Assembly (NCBI RefSeq): GCF_011075055.1
Contig: NC_058138.1
Location: forward strand, 22,790,928 to 22,854,927
Direction: 5' to 3'
DNA: 64,000 bases
Origin: Mangifera indica
Lineage: Eukaryota > Streptophyta > Magnoliopsida > Sapindales > Anacardiaceae
Made by a program: the position numbers and the translations under genes
Part shown: positions 25,587-37,460 of the stretch, in pieces
Layout of the letters: every line of letters begins with the position of its first letter
How positions within the stretch are numbered: position 1 is the first letter of the stretch
The notes under the pieces: generated by a model
The model's input: only the letters and a program-made list of their open reading frames with translations
Told to the model about the DNA's origin: nothing
Database searches by the model: none

Positions 25587-26227
25587 ATACAGTGCTGACG
25601 GGACAGCACCAAAGCATATCAAGTCGTCTTTATGTGCCAATTGTGCAGAAACGAATCAAAGGTGATAATACTTTAAAACCCTTCATACGTGAGTTTCGAA
25701 TTTACAAGTTACTAATATTGCTAAACAAGGTAACACAAATTTATTTAGTGTCATAAACTTAAGATATAGTCAAATAATTGAGAAATTGTTATGTCTAACA
25801 CTCAAGGTGAATTCAAATAATAAGGACCAATTTAAGTTCAACTCAAATATAAAATAAGCAATTCAAGTAAACAGTAACCTTAAAGACTAATAAGGATAAT
25901 TATAAAAGAAAAAAATCTCAATAAAAAATAAAGAATTGTAAAAAAAAGAAAAAAGAAAACAACCATTGACAAAACAAACTCTAATGTTGACACCAATCTA
26001 GAATTGAACTTAGACTTGACTTCAATTAAAATTTGACTTGACTTGAATTGAAATTGAATTCAAACCCAAATTAACTTAGCTTAAAGGTACCTCTGGTTTA
26101 TATGAATAAAATTGAAAAAAAAAAAAAAAACCATTATATTTCAATAAATCAACCATGGCAAACCATTCACTCATGAATCACATAAGCCCAGATATTGAAA
26201 ACCGAAACACGGGTAGAAAAAATACTG
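25587..26227. other. Intergenic between foldback and methyltransferase
   Basis: AT-rich sequence with AATTGAAATT-type degenerate repeat at about 25990-26090 and a poly-A run at about 26114-26131. The methyltransferase 3' UTR probably occupies the right end. No gene seen. Confidence 0.45.
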
Positions 26228-29200
26228 TTAATTAATGCATGATACAATGAATAATCTAATACTAGATCGTTCATAAGATTGCATGTAAGGAAGCAAATTA
26301 TAGGGCCTAAATGATTCAGTAATATCTGTAATAGCAAGATTAGACTGCTTTGCCAGTGCAATAAAGCAACTGAAAGTGTCAATATTCCGAATGACAGAAG
26401 CGATATAAGCCACAGGACCTTCACTTGATGTAAAGATGGCAGCTTCTTTACAAGCATCAATCCCATTTAGGCTAGAATAGCATCTACCTAAGCCATTTGC
26501 ACACAGAATTTTTCCCTGGTTGGCATTGTTAACCTTTTCATGACCACATTTGCTATCAGGGATTGAGCCTGTGGAACTCTCTTTCTGTGTTAGAGAATCT
26601 GATTTCTTTTTATTCAAGAGAAATGATAAAACTCGAACAAGATGTGGGAGGCATGATGGATCATAAATTACATCTGCACCCAGACTGCCCAAAGAGGAAT
26701 AGAGAAATTAGTGCAGGTAAAATTAATAAACACTTCCGTATGAACTAGCCCGGTCGTTTGCTACTTTCAGATAGGCAAACCTAGGTAATTATAGCATATG
26801 CATGACAGGTCCATGCACTCATTCATAACAACAATAAATTATAAGATGGCCAAAAATACTCACACAATCTCTGGCATAAAGTCATGGACCTCACTTTCTG
26901 AAGCAGATTCCCAGGGCAGATGAATGCACTTGACCTGAAATTTACAATTAATTTCACTATTAACAACACAATTCTTTTGTATTCTCTTAAGTGGACTTCA
27001 AATTCCTTGTACTTCAATATCCAAGAATCACTTTTTATCTACAATGTAATGATACATTGGTTCAACTACCATGTGCCCATATTTGATAGTTGAAGTAAAG
27101 TTTATAGGACAGAAAACTTTAGGTTATTCCCAATGGCATCTTGACACCTCCATGCAAAGGGAAAGACTGAGTACCATTTTGTTGATTTTAAAATTAACCA
27201 ATTAGATAAGCAGTGATGAAAATGCTAAGACAACAAAAAGACTTATGAAACTTACCACATCTAAATCTTCAACAGTTCTTTCAGACAAATCAGTTTCATT
27301 GCTTAACTGGTTCAACTCCAAATTAGACCTCAAGTTGGCTAGTGTTGATAGGTCACCATCAGTCAAGATAACCTGAATCAATTATATGTTTTTTTTTCCC
27401 ACAGAAACAGTAATGGTTAGTCAATTCTAGATTACCATTTGAAGAAAAATGAAGATTTACTTGTATTTTATCAAAAGAAGAGCCCTAAAAATGAGGCATT
27501 CACCAGCATCCAAACCCCAATGCTGTAACTTAACTGCAGCATACAATAAGGTAGTACATAATTGAAGCAGTTACATCAAAGCAAACAGAAAATTCCATTT
27601 CCAGATGTTCCTTAACTGCAAAAATTCAATTTCCAGTCACTCAACTATTTCATTTTGATCCGTCAAGAAAGTTACCACAAGTCCATCAAGCTTTGACCAT
27701 CAACAGTGAAGACAAGAGGTTATAATTCATTCAAAATTATTTGTTTCAGAGGCAAGCAAATAGTAGATATATGTTTGACCCGTATCTGTCCACACAGTAG
27801 CTCTTTCACTGTGTAGTCATCAGAAGCCAATACATTACTTTAGGAGCATAAACTATGGAAGCAACCAATTTTAGAAGGATCCAATCCACAATGCTCCACA
27901 TTCTTCTTAATTTGATGCAACAGAATCTTAAAATCAATACCAAGTATGCATGAGATTTGGATAACATACCTTTGCTGCTTTTGCTTGGGCAAGGCAAATT
28001 CCAACCAAACCAACCCCTGAACCAACCTGCAAAAATGAAAAAAGAAAGTTTGTGATTATCAAAGACCAACAGAAATATAATACTAGCCAAATTCACAAGA
28101 GTTAAAAAGAGGCATTATCTACACTAGCATTGTGAGATACAAAATGTGTAAAGATGGAAAAACCAGCCATAGTTGTGTCCTTTCTTTTCTGCCTTTTCTT
28201 TTACCAATATAATCATATGATTTTCTATAAACTTAGTAAAGAGTTCAACCACATGCACTATATAAAGTTAATCAGTTATTTGATTAGCCTACAAGTAATT
28301 GCAATTTCAAACAGAGAAAACATATTCTTGAACAAATAACTTACCTCAAAACAAGATTTATTAGAGAATATTTCCGGAAAAGAAAGTATAAACTCTGACA
28401 AGTAAAGGCTGGAGGGCCAAATTGAACACCTGAAAGTAAATAAGAGCTACTTATGATATTAATATTTTGCATGCTAAACACAACTTCATGAAACAACTTT
28501 ATGCAAATAAGAAATGACCAAACTAATAACTGTACATAAGCACAGATGTAAAATGGTGTTTAAATTGTCATTATTTACCACATCAGTAACTTTAAAGCAA
28601 ACAGATATACATTGCACAACATACAGGAAAGAAGAAAAGAAAAAATACATAATAAACACAAACACACAGGGAACAAGTTGAAAGACTCATTACATAATCA
28701 TAACACAAGTACAGTGTTTCAGATATCAATACACCTTTACAAGACAAAGATAATAAAAACAAAAAGGGAACAAAAATCAACACTGAAGCATACCCTGTAT
28801 CTCCTTCAAGCATGTTGAGGGAACACTGAAGTGGCACCATCAATTTCCTTGACTTTGGACAACTTGGTAGATCAAAAATACCTACAAGTCCTAAATCATC
28901 AGCTAAACTTATTCAATGACACAAATAAAAGGTAAGCACCAATCACAGACGTCACATAGATAATAGTTATTACCATCTGGAAAAAGAAAAGTAATGTATT
29001 TACAGACCCTCTTACTCTTTTCAGCCAAATGTTCATCCTACAGAGCCAAAAACTTGTCAACCATTAATTAAGCATGACTAGAAACATGAATACTTCAATG
29101 AAAAACAAAACAATAAGATAATATCCAACCTTAAGCTCTACCTTCAAAGAAGTCATAATGTGAGCATATTGTTCATATAGTTCATCCAGAACATCACCAT

Positions 29201-30413
29201 GGTTTGACTCAATTTCAACAATGAGTTTCTTCAAAAAGTTCTTGACATAAGGCACATAACCTTTTCCATTCTGCATAAACGGTTCAACTAAACCAAGCTT
29301 TATTTTCAAGAAACTAACCAACCAATCAAATTATAATAGTGTTGGAGACTAAAAAGAAAATAATCCACATCTAATAAAACTGAATAAAGTGAGTGATAAA
29401 TAAATGTGATGGATTAGACTTTAACGTAAACCAATGGGTTTTATGTAATATGGGTTTCGATCTCCACACTTATAAGACCAATATATTTCGATATAGTATT
29501 AGAGTACAAATCAAACAACAGGTCTAACAGTTTAAAGTATTCCTAGATATAAGTGATAATGCACTTGTCCAAACGGACTCACCTAAATGATGGCCCTAAC
29601 AGCCCATAGCGGTTGCAATTAAGGGAGGATGTTGGAGACTAAAAGAAAAAGAATCTCACATATAATAAAAGTGAATAAAGTGAGTAGTATATAAATGTGA
29701 TGGATTGAACCTTGACACAAACCAATTGGTTTTGTGTAATATGGGTTTTGATTTCCATACTTATAGGCTTAACATATTTCCGACAAACAGCAACAACATA
29801 AAACACAAAATATTGAGCTTAGTTAAGAACATCTTAGAGAATGCTTTTATTTTGTAACAGCTTTACAGACCAGAAGTCATTCCAGAGCATTTTTACGACT
29901 GCAAAATCAACAAACACTATAAAATTGACTAGAATGGCGAGTTTCTTCAATTTTCAGAATAAAAAGGAAAACATAAGAAAAGTGCAATAAAATTATTACT
30001 CATTTTGAAAATGTATATCATATTAACACCATTTCTACAAATTAATTCATGTTCTTGAAATAAAGGCCATCTAGAACCAAAACTTCCTTCAATTTCATAT
30101 TCCATTTGTAAGCACGATATTGGATACGGCCAAAACAATTCAACATTAATAATAAAACTCACGGCTTCGCTAATAAAAGAATTCCAAATAAACCTCTGAA
30201 CGTTCTCCGTCACCGATCCACCACCACATGCTCTGCGCTTCAGACAATTAAACGAAATCATAACAAAATTTGAAAAAAAAAAAGACTGAGTTGAATATGA
30301 AGCGAAGAATACCTCGCAAGGGAGATAAGAGAGTCTGCTGGTTCCATGGCGAGAAAGGCGGAAACGAGATGGAGGTCGGGAGGAGCCACCGGGTCAAGCC
30401 CTTGGTCAGCCAT
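26228..30413 (-). CDS. FAM86/EEF2KMT-type protein-lysine methyltransferase
   Basis: Ten exons on the minus strand, 30313-30413, 30163-30232, 29130-29270, 28974-29037, 28794-28881, 28345-28429, 27970-28026, 27256-27372, 26864-26934 and 26228-26684, join in frame to 416 residues. The N-terminal region resembles the FAM86 domain (YVKNFLKKLIVEIES, VLDELYEQYAHIM). The methyltransferase core has DTGCSIWPSSLYLSEFI, SAM motif I VGSGVGLVGICLA (from residue 184) and VLGADVIYDPS (265-275), then VAYIASVIRN. In animals and yeast this family trimethylates a lysine of elongation factor 2; the same role in plants is inferred. A low-complexity insert of about 60 residues (from about 290) separates the last two core strands. 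The penultimate donor is taken as GTGAGT at 26863, because it gives the motif intact. Intron 2 carries a TRIM retrotransposon. Confidence 0.88.
29340..29785. mobile_element. TRIM (terminal-repeat retrotransposon in miniature)
   Basis: Two direct repeats of about 155 bases, 29340-29493 and 29630-29785, each start TGTTGGAGACTAAAA. The right one ends CGACA; the left one ends CGATA, consistent with a decayed CA. Directly after the left LTR, TAGTATTAGAG resembles the initiator-Met tRNA primer site TGGTATCAGAG, with two transitions. Directly before the right LTR lies a purine tract, AAGGGAGGA. Flanks AATAG and AACAG look like a 5-bp target duplication with one change. There is no coding capacity. 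It lies inside intron 2 of the methyltransferase gene. Confidence 0.85.
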
Positions 30414-30631
30414 GGCTGCGCGATTCAAAACTGTGGTTTAGGGAGGGTTTAACTAAGTTGGCACCGAGGTCCCAGAAGCGCAGTCGCGAGCCGTGGTCAA
30501 GAGAAAAGGCTATTTGTCAGGGACTATTTGTTAAGGATTATAACTCTTATCACCCCATAAGTTTGAGAAATATATTACTCCTCTCACATTTCCAAATATC
30601 TCAACAACTTCCCATCACCGTCAAAACCTTA

Positions 30632-31113
30632 GGGAGTCGTTTGATTTGGATTTTTTAAGATTATCTTGGTAATACATCTTTTATTCCCTTGTTTGGTTTG
30701 TTAGTAATAAAATATTACAATAATCTTCTATTACCAATACTGACGTGGCAGGTAATATAGGTAATAATCTGATTACCACATTCACTTTAGGTATTTAAAG
30801 ATTACTGAGGTAATCTTAATTTTATTATAATTATATTATCATTTATTAATTTTTTGAAACAAAAATAAATTTATTTTTAATTAATTGACAAATAATATAA
30901 AAAATATTTTAAAATAATTATATTCAAAGATATTTAAGTAAAATAATTTACTAGTAATCTTTTATTATCTTTAATCAAACACAATAATTATTTATAACTA
31001 CCAAATTTTATCAAACATAGTAATTATTTATACCCAATAATCTTCTAAGTAATCTGTCTTCAAAGTAATTTTTATGTTTTAATAATAAAACATTATCTAA
31101 ATCAAACGCCCCC
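30632..31113. mobile_element. Tourist-like MITE, copy 1
   Basis: Starts GGGAGTCGTTTGATTTGG and ends CCAAATCAAACGCCCCC-like on the complementary reading. The ends are inverted repeats continuing through TAATATTTTATTAC-type sequence. Flanks are TTA and TAA. Its full length aligns in opposite orientation with the copies at 43009 and 47377. It begins 219 bases upstream of the methyltransferase start codon, so it probably abuts or lies within that promoter. Confidence 0.85.
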
Positions 31114-31149
31114 TAAAGGTAAATTTGATTTGGTCCGTATAATCTATAT

Positions 31150-31880
31150 TTTATTATCTAAAATTTGGTACAAACTAACTTTCTATTTATTAACTATAAA
31201 AAATCTAAATATCTACAAATTTATTAAATTTTATTATTATTGTCAGAGATAAAATTATCATTTAATAAAAATATTTAAAAACTAAAAATTTATTACATTT
31301 TCACCTTCTAAGTTTAAAAACTAATAATTCCCCCTACCCAAAGCTTGAAAAACTTACATTTTCTTCTAAAATTTTTCCAACATGTTGTCGACACTCAAAG
31401 ATAGCAATGTTCTCCCTCCCTCTCGACTTTTTTCTCAGTTGTGCTCCATTTTAGACCATTATTGATCTACAAAGACGAACCGTTCATCTCCAACAAAGAC
31501 TAAACGTCTTCATCATTCTCTCTCAAACAACGAAGACATGTCTTCGTCAGTTGCTTTCTTGATCAATGATGGCCAGAAATGGAATGAGAGAGGGAGAAGG
31601 GAGAGAGAGAGAATGCAACCGTCAACAACGGTGGTTAGAAAAACCCTACAAGAGAATATTCATTTTTCAAACTTTAGATGGGGGTATTTGTTAGATTTTT
31701 AAATCTAAAGGAAAAATAATAAATTTTTAGTTTTTTAAAATATTTTTGTTAAATAACAATTTTATCCCTTATAATAATAATAAAATTTAACAGACAGATG
31801 AATATTTGAATTTTCGATAATTAACGAATAAAAAGGTAGATTTGTACCAAACCTTGGGTGGGACATAGTTATTTGGTCTT
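31150..31880. mobile_element. Relative of the Mutator-like foldback
   Basis: The left arm (about 31153-31340, starting ATTTGGTACAAACT) is the inverted complement of the right arm (about 31680-31865, ending ACCAAACCTTGGGTGGG) over nearly 190 bases. The right terminus shares CCTTGGGTGGGA with the element at 24844. The outermost left ~35 bases appear lost and no target duplication is visible. The centre (31380-31650) is less AT-rich and holds no ORF of note. Confidence 0.7.
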
Positions 31881-32517
31881 AAAAATTTTGATAATTTTTT
31901 ATTTACTAGATAAGGTTGCAATAACTTTACCTTTACTCATTAAATTTTTAAAACAAAAACACTTGTCTCTCTAATTAAAAAAAAAAAGTAACTTAATTAT
32001 TATTATGATTATATTACTCTTATTAATTAAATTTTTTAGATAAAAATACTCTTATTTCCGGTTAAAATTACAAAACAACTAATCTCAAGTGTTGGCTGGC
32101 TCTTCGAGTTTTTGGTCTCACCATTTTGCAAGACTGAGATAAGAAGACTCGTTGATTTTGTCCTGTGCACCCCACAAACTACGACTTGTTGAGGCTGAGA
32201 TGAAAAGATGGTTCTAGGGTGAGGTCAAGATCGAGATGAGCTTGAGATGAGAAGATTACCTCCACACTTTAGAACTGGAGGTGGCCACAAGGGTAAGGGA
32301 GCAAGCCTTAACCACCGCTACATATGAGCCGACCATCTAGAGCACCAACACTAATATTTAAGTAGCAGCCGAACTCTTAAATTTAGCTTCAACCTTTTGA
32401 TTTATTATGTTTTTTCCCTGTTATTTTCATTTGACCCTTTTACCATATACATGTCATAATTTTCATAATCGTCAAGTAATCTATTTCGCATGATAATGAT
32501 AAAACAGTCACATCGCC
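31881..32517. other. Intergenic, no feature recognised
   Basis: Mixed AT-rich and moderately GC-containing sequence, the latter at about 32090-32340. No ORF or family is recognised. Confidence 0.4.
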
Positions 32518-32598
32518 TTTGAACTGTCATGATTATGATAAAACAGTAATCTATTGAACTGTCTCCATTGAACTGTCATGATTATGATAAAACAGTAA
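32518..32598. repeat. Tandem repeat, period 49
   Basis: TTGAACTGTCATGATTATGA and the 11 bases after it occur at 32519-32549 and again at 32568-32598. A partial third unit, TGATAATGATAAAACAGT, lies at 32491-32508. Confidence 0.75.
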
Positions 32599-33331
32599 CA
32601 TTCTCTGCGGGTCCAGATTCTTCAGAGTGTGTGCTATTTATACTGAGTTTGAATTATCAAATCAACATCTAGACGTGTACCAATGATGGAAGTGGTCATG
32701 GAAGACTCATGCTCTCGCTGAATTAGGGTTAGGGTTTTCTGGTCTTGTTGATGGTTTAGCTGATATGAACGGAGTTCTATATTTAGCTTTCGGTAGAATA
32801 ATGTATGTTCGCTTTAAAGTGCTACAAATGAGTAGAACGCATATCCCTACTTCCGAATATAGGGATGGCAATGCTCCCTAAAAACCAAACCAAATCCATA
32901 TGGTAAAGAATATATAACACATACCATTCGTCCATAATAAATCTATCACCAGTCCATCCGTCAAGAGAATTGATCAAAACTCAGACCGACCCTTTATCAA
33001 ATCGAAGCTCGAGTATGAAGATAATAAAATATATTTAAATATATAAGATTTGGGTCTTGGGTTGTCAAAATACCACCAAAAATAAAATAATGATGAACTA
33101 TTTATGCTAATGAATTAAACTATTTAAATCAGAATTTTACAATGTTTTTATCTTCTTATTTTAAGATTAGTAGGCCCTTTTTGGTTTCTAGGTTTCACAA
33201 TATTGTGATTGGTAATAAAGAAAATAATAGTTTGTAACAGTGAAAGAAAGTAACAAAACCATGCCAACCCAACCTGACAAATAGCCAATACCATGGACCC
33301 AACACACACAATAATTGTAACACTGACTGAT

Positions 33332-33430
33332 TCATACAACATCACAGAAGCCCTCTAATATCACGTCATGCAGGATTCTGATCCTCTCCCTGGCATCATC
33401 TATCTGGATCTCTACCTCTCTATGTACCTC
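33332..33430 (-). other. Exon-like open segment of unknown origin
   Basis: On the minus strand, a TTCTTCAG acceptor at 33431 is followed by 32 sense codons and a TGA. They encode EVHREVEIQIDDARERIRIL and a short tail, a charged amphipathic helix unlike random translation of AT-rich DNA. No matching upstream exon, promoter or longer ORF was found on this strand up to 36300. It could be the last exon of an unmodelled gene, a pseudogene scrap or chance. I do not recognise a family. Confidence 0.3.
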
Positions 33431-34195
33431 CTGAAGAATCAACAATATTTTCTTTCTCCAATTTTCCTGAGTTTATGGATTGTTTTTGTTTAGTGAATGA
33501 AGAAGGAAGCAGTTGATTGCAATGGCTTTTTTCTTGTGTTTTTAGTAGGAGCTAGAATAGAGTAAGGAAACACAATATCTGTTCCTGTCAAGGTCACAAT
33601 CTGAGCTCTTGTTGGTATGTCACATCAGAGATTTTTATGTTTTTTCATCATCGTTGATAATTGGGTAGAGTAGAGAATGTTTGGGCCATCCTACAGGGAT
33701 AAAAAAACAAACCTGGGAAAATCAAAATATTATCCTGAATTGTACCTTATTCTCCATTCTCTAAAGTAAAACATGTCATTATATACCATGGGTCTTAAAA
33801 AAACAAAAAATACTACTCAGATTCAACCTTTAAAAAAAAGAAAACTAAAAAGTTTTGTCCTGTTGCAGGGCCAATCTGTGGGAACAAAATTAAGATGGTA
33901 GCTTCAACCTTGAATGTTATTTTATGGTTCCTTTTCAATTGCTGTATGGGGGTTTGTCATTGTTTTTTTTTTTTTTATGTGACTTTTTTCTCTTTTGCTT
34001 TATTCTGTTTGATAGAAGGAAGGAAATCATTATCTGCAATTAAATATATAGATATATATATGTGCTTTTAAGCCTAATCTCCCATTTCTCTTTTTGTAAT
34101 TCTTTTGGGATGCAACACCATTAATGCAAGTGGCATATAAAAACATTAAAAGTTTTCACACTTGTGCTTTTATATTAAAAGTTCACAAATAATAT

Positions 34196-34308
34196 GAGAG
34201 AGAGAGAGAGAGAATTGGAATCATTCACTCAACCAGACGCTCCCCACTACAAAACAACAAGGTAAGACAGATAGAAAAAGAGAGAGCGAGAGAGAGGGAG
34301 AGAGTTTT
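34196..34308. repeat. GA-rich microsatellite tracts
   Basis: A pure GA run at 34196-34213 is followed by an interrupted GAGAGAGC/GAGAGAGG tract at about 34277-34307. Together with the preceding AT runs this looks like a plant promoter or 5' leader, but no downstream coding region follows convincingly. Confidence 0.6.
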
Positions 34309-34654
34309 TAGGGTTGGAATCTTCTGAATTATAAAATTTTAACCTAGCTCAGTTCCTCTCTCTTTGCTCTTGCTGCCGCTAGTATCAAGAAATTATATAT
34401 ATATATTTTTTGCTCACCTGTGAACTTAAAAGAGCTTTGCTAGACTCTTCTACGCACACTGCATGTGAAATTTATTATATAAAAATTTGAAGACTGTACT
34501 TATTATTCTCCCAATACTACTACTGCTCAGAAATTTATCAGACAGTATCGTTGATCCTTATCTTTCTTGCTGCATACTTGTTCATTTTTTATTGGTTCAT
34601 TTGTAAAGGTATTCAGCCACAAACAGCTACTCATAATTAGGGTTAGCTAGATCC

Positions 34655-34940
34655 CGTGTTCAATCAAATTCACTATTCGGATTCAACTGTCATCAATCAA
34701 CTTTAACAAATTCAAATCCGACATTATACTTGTGATCTGAGCTCAAGTCAATCTTAGGCTCAATTTAGTTCAGATAGGATATAGTCTAAATCATAATTTG
34801 ACATGCTCAATCAAATTTGCTATGCAGATTGAACTGCTATCAATCAATTTTAGCGAATTCAAGCCGAATATTATACTTGCAATCTGAGCTCAAATCAGTC
34901 TTAGACTCAATTCAGTTCAAATGGAATCTAGTATGGTGTT
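34655..34940. repeat. Tandem duplication, period about 147
   Basis: CAATCAAATT at 34661 and at 34808 start two copies of a ~140-base unit containing TCATCAATCAACTTTA/CTATCAATCAATTTTA, ATTATACTTG and ATCTGAGCTCAA, at about 85% identity. The unit belongs to the degenerate AGCTCAA-rich repeat found elsewhere in the window. Confidence 0.7.
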
Positions 34941-36321
34941 TTATCTCAATTATGCATGGCTTGCTACAGAACTCTAGTTATCAAGATCTCTAAAAAATTT
35001 CAGGCCCTTCACATTTGATAGCAATGTTTGAATCCCAGCATACATACCAGATGAAGTTGAGCCCCAATATTGTGAAGATACATGAAGAAATTAAGAACAG
35101 AGGTAATGATGTAGCAAAGATCTAAAGATACAGAAACGTGACTGTTTTCAAAGCTGAAATCATCCATAGTCAACTGTCTGTTAATCACAAACTTTATTCA
35201 CTTTTATTGATAAAATCTGGCCTCACTAACACCCCACCAACATATCAATTTCTAACACCTAGGGATTCGCCTGTGAATGTCGTTCGTACGACTTTATGGG
35301 GCCAAATTATGTTCAAGCTGCAAATGATTTTGATTCAAAGTTACTTTAAAATCATCTTGCCTATTTCTACATACAATATTCCATTATGTTATGTCTTTGC
35401 TAATGGACCAGCTAGCACTAGTTTGCTTCTTCACAAGATCACAATCAAAAGGAAAAAACAAAATAAAATAATGTGGGGTTTCAGAGAAAAAAGCTATTAT
35501 CCTTCTTCTGAAGCTGTTCATGGCAGCTCTCTCTCTTTAGTTCTTGTTCATCTTTTAGCTTTTCAGAAGCAAAATCTTGAATATTTTCAGAGTTTGCTCT
35601 GACTTTGCATGTGATATGAATTATATTTATATTAATTATATTTGAATTAAATAAAATACTTCAACAATATCTTGTCTTGTGATCACTCGCGAGAAGTCTG
35701 CCATTTTTTTTAACTTAATGGCCTCAAATTCATAACTTCAATTAACACTAACAAATCATGTGTATATAAAAGCAGCTTTTGTTGCTTCTTGTTGGTCAAT
35801 TATTTGCAGGCAAAACTGGAATTGTGGACTATAATCATGCAGAATAAAAGTTGCCATAAAAGGAAAATTAAAAATCCTATATATTAATTATATATGAATT
35901 AAATAAAATATTTGCCCAAAATTTTAAAAATTAAGCTTGATTTAATATAGGTAAATATAGACAAACATTATCACAATCAGTACAGGACTCTTTACATTAA
36001 TTATTGGAGTAACAGTAAAGGTTAATTGATTTGACCCCCATTTATGAGTGGCTTAAATTTAAAACAATTTCCTTTTAAAATTTAAAAGAAAAAAATTCCA
36101 AAAGATGAACAACCCATTAGCAAAAGGCAACAAACAGACAAACTACACTAAATATAAATGAAATGGGAGAAGATTAAGAGTAATTGCAGTGAGTAATTTC
36201 AGGTACAGACTAATTAAAAAGCAAAGAAAGTACCCATTAAATGGTGAGAAATTCAAGTAGCAGCAAATCACAGTGGGAAACTAAATCTTGATCTCAAGCT
36301 AAATCTAAGTCTGAATCTAAA
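34941..36321. other. Intergenic with unassigned ORF
   Basis: A 154-codon plus-strand ORF at 35138-35602 is long for this composition. It shows no domain, no initiation context and no supporting exons. A shorter open stretch at about 35010-35123 (MFESQHTYQMKLSPNIVKI) is similarly unsupported. The right end probably contains the bHLH 3' UTR. Confidence 0.35.
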
Positions 36322-37460
36322 TCACATATTTGAATTGAACATAGCATCTTCTTGAATCCTACCTAGCAACTGATGCAGAGCTTTCGCAATGTCATCCACT
36401 GAAGTCAGCTTACAGTCATCTTCTACCTGTAATTTATCCAAAAAAAAAAAAATTCAAACACTTGGTAAAATTGATATAATTTTTCTTTAAATAATTGATT
36501 AGGCTCACCTTGACACTGAGAGAATAGAGAACAATATGCTCAACAGTTGTGATATTAAGGTGCAAGATTGTGAGGCGCATAGTATGCAGCCCAGAAACAA
36601 GTTTTAGGAGCTGTTTGGGCCGCCTTTTTGATCTTATTCTGAGGTTTGCATGGCTCTCAACCATGCTGACTTCGATGTCACCTATGGCGGATTGATTCTG
36701 AAGACCACTTGTTGTTTCACCATCACAGAGACTTGAACCTGTTGAGTACTGTGGAAATGTGAAGAATTCAGCAAAAGGTGAACAGCTCTCGGATTTTTCC
36801 TTCATTAGTTCTTTCTGGCCGCCAAGTAACTGAAGCTTGTGCTCCAGCTCCTTCACAAAATTTATAGCGGCTCCTACAATCGATGCTTGATCGGCCTAAT
36901 AAACAAAGGAATTGCATATTTAATTAATGTTACTGGTTCAAAAATTGATTAAAGAAAAATGTTTGCAAAAAAAAAAAAAATACCCTTTGAACATAAGATT
37001 CAGGCATTAGTGAGCGAAGAATAGAGAGATATTCGTTCATTTGTTTCCTTCTATTGCGCTCCACAGCAATGTGAGTCATTCTTTGATTCTCGATCTCTTC
37101 TTTGTTCTTCCGGCTCTTGGATCGCCGCCGTTTAGGCCGAGAAATAGGCATGCTTGTGGCTGCTGAAGAGTCCATTTGAGCTGTACGGTCTTGGATCAAG
37201 GTTGAAGATGAGCCATGATTAGGATTATTGATGGTGTTATTTGTAGCATCTGAGGATGAATTTGGCTGGTACAACTCATTGAAATAGCTATGGAGAAAAT
37301 CACTTTCTGTTTGGTTGTCAAGAAAGTGATCCAAAGAGAATTTATCTTCAGCTTCTAATTTCTCCAGACCGCCGCAGTCATAGCCCCAGCTAGACGTTCC
37401 CAACAAGCCATTGTAGATGCTCAAAACATCTCGCTGATAAACAACTGCCTCAAGTGCCAT
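36322..37460 (-). CDS. bHLH transcription factor, group Ia (bHLH94/96-like)
   Basis: Three exons on the minus strand, 36984-37460, 36509-36895 and 36322-36426, join in frame to 322 residues. The start MALEAVVYQ matches the start of Arabidopsis bHLH96-type proteins. A basic [16 protein letters not shown] segment precedes the bHLH at about 126-178. Basic-region His130, Glu134 and Arg138 in [12 protein letters not shown] predict E-box binding. Helix 2 ([19 protein letters not shown]) follows the intron. The C-terminal ACT-like fold runs from [14 protein letters not shown] through [20 protein letters not shown]. The family includes SPEECHLESS, MUTE and FAMA and their less studied relatives; this one lies closer to bHLH94/96/70. 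The usual GDQASIVGG at the loop-helix 2 junction reads ADQASIVGA here, because exon 2 begins with GCC. Confidence 0.92.

Noticed and set aside
26823..27017. Minus-strand ORF MKYKEFEVHLREYKRIVLLI
   Set aside because: It reads a methyltransferase exon and the neighbouring intron in the wrong frame.
35138..35602. 154-codon plus-strand ORF
   Set aside because: Longest ORF in the interval, but with no recognisable domain, no coding-like composition and no splice partners. Left as unassigned.
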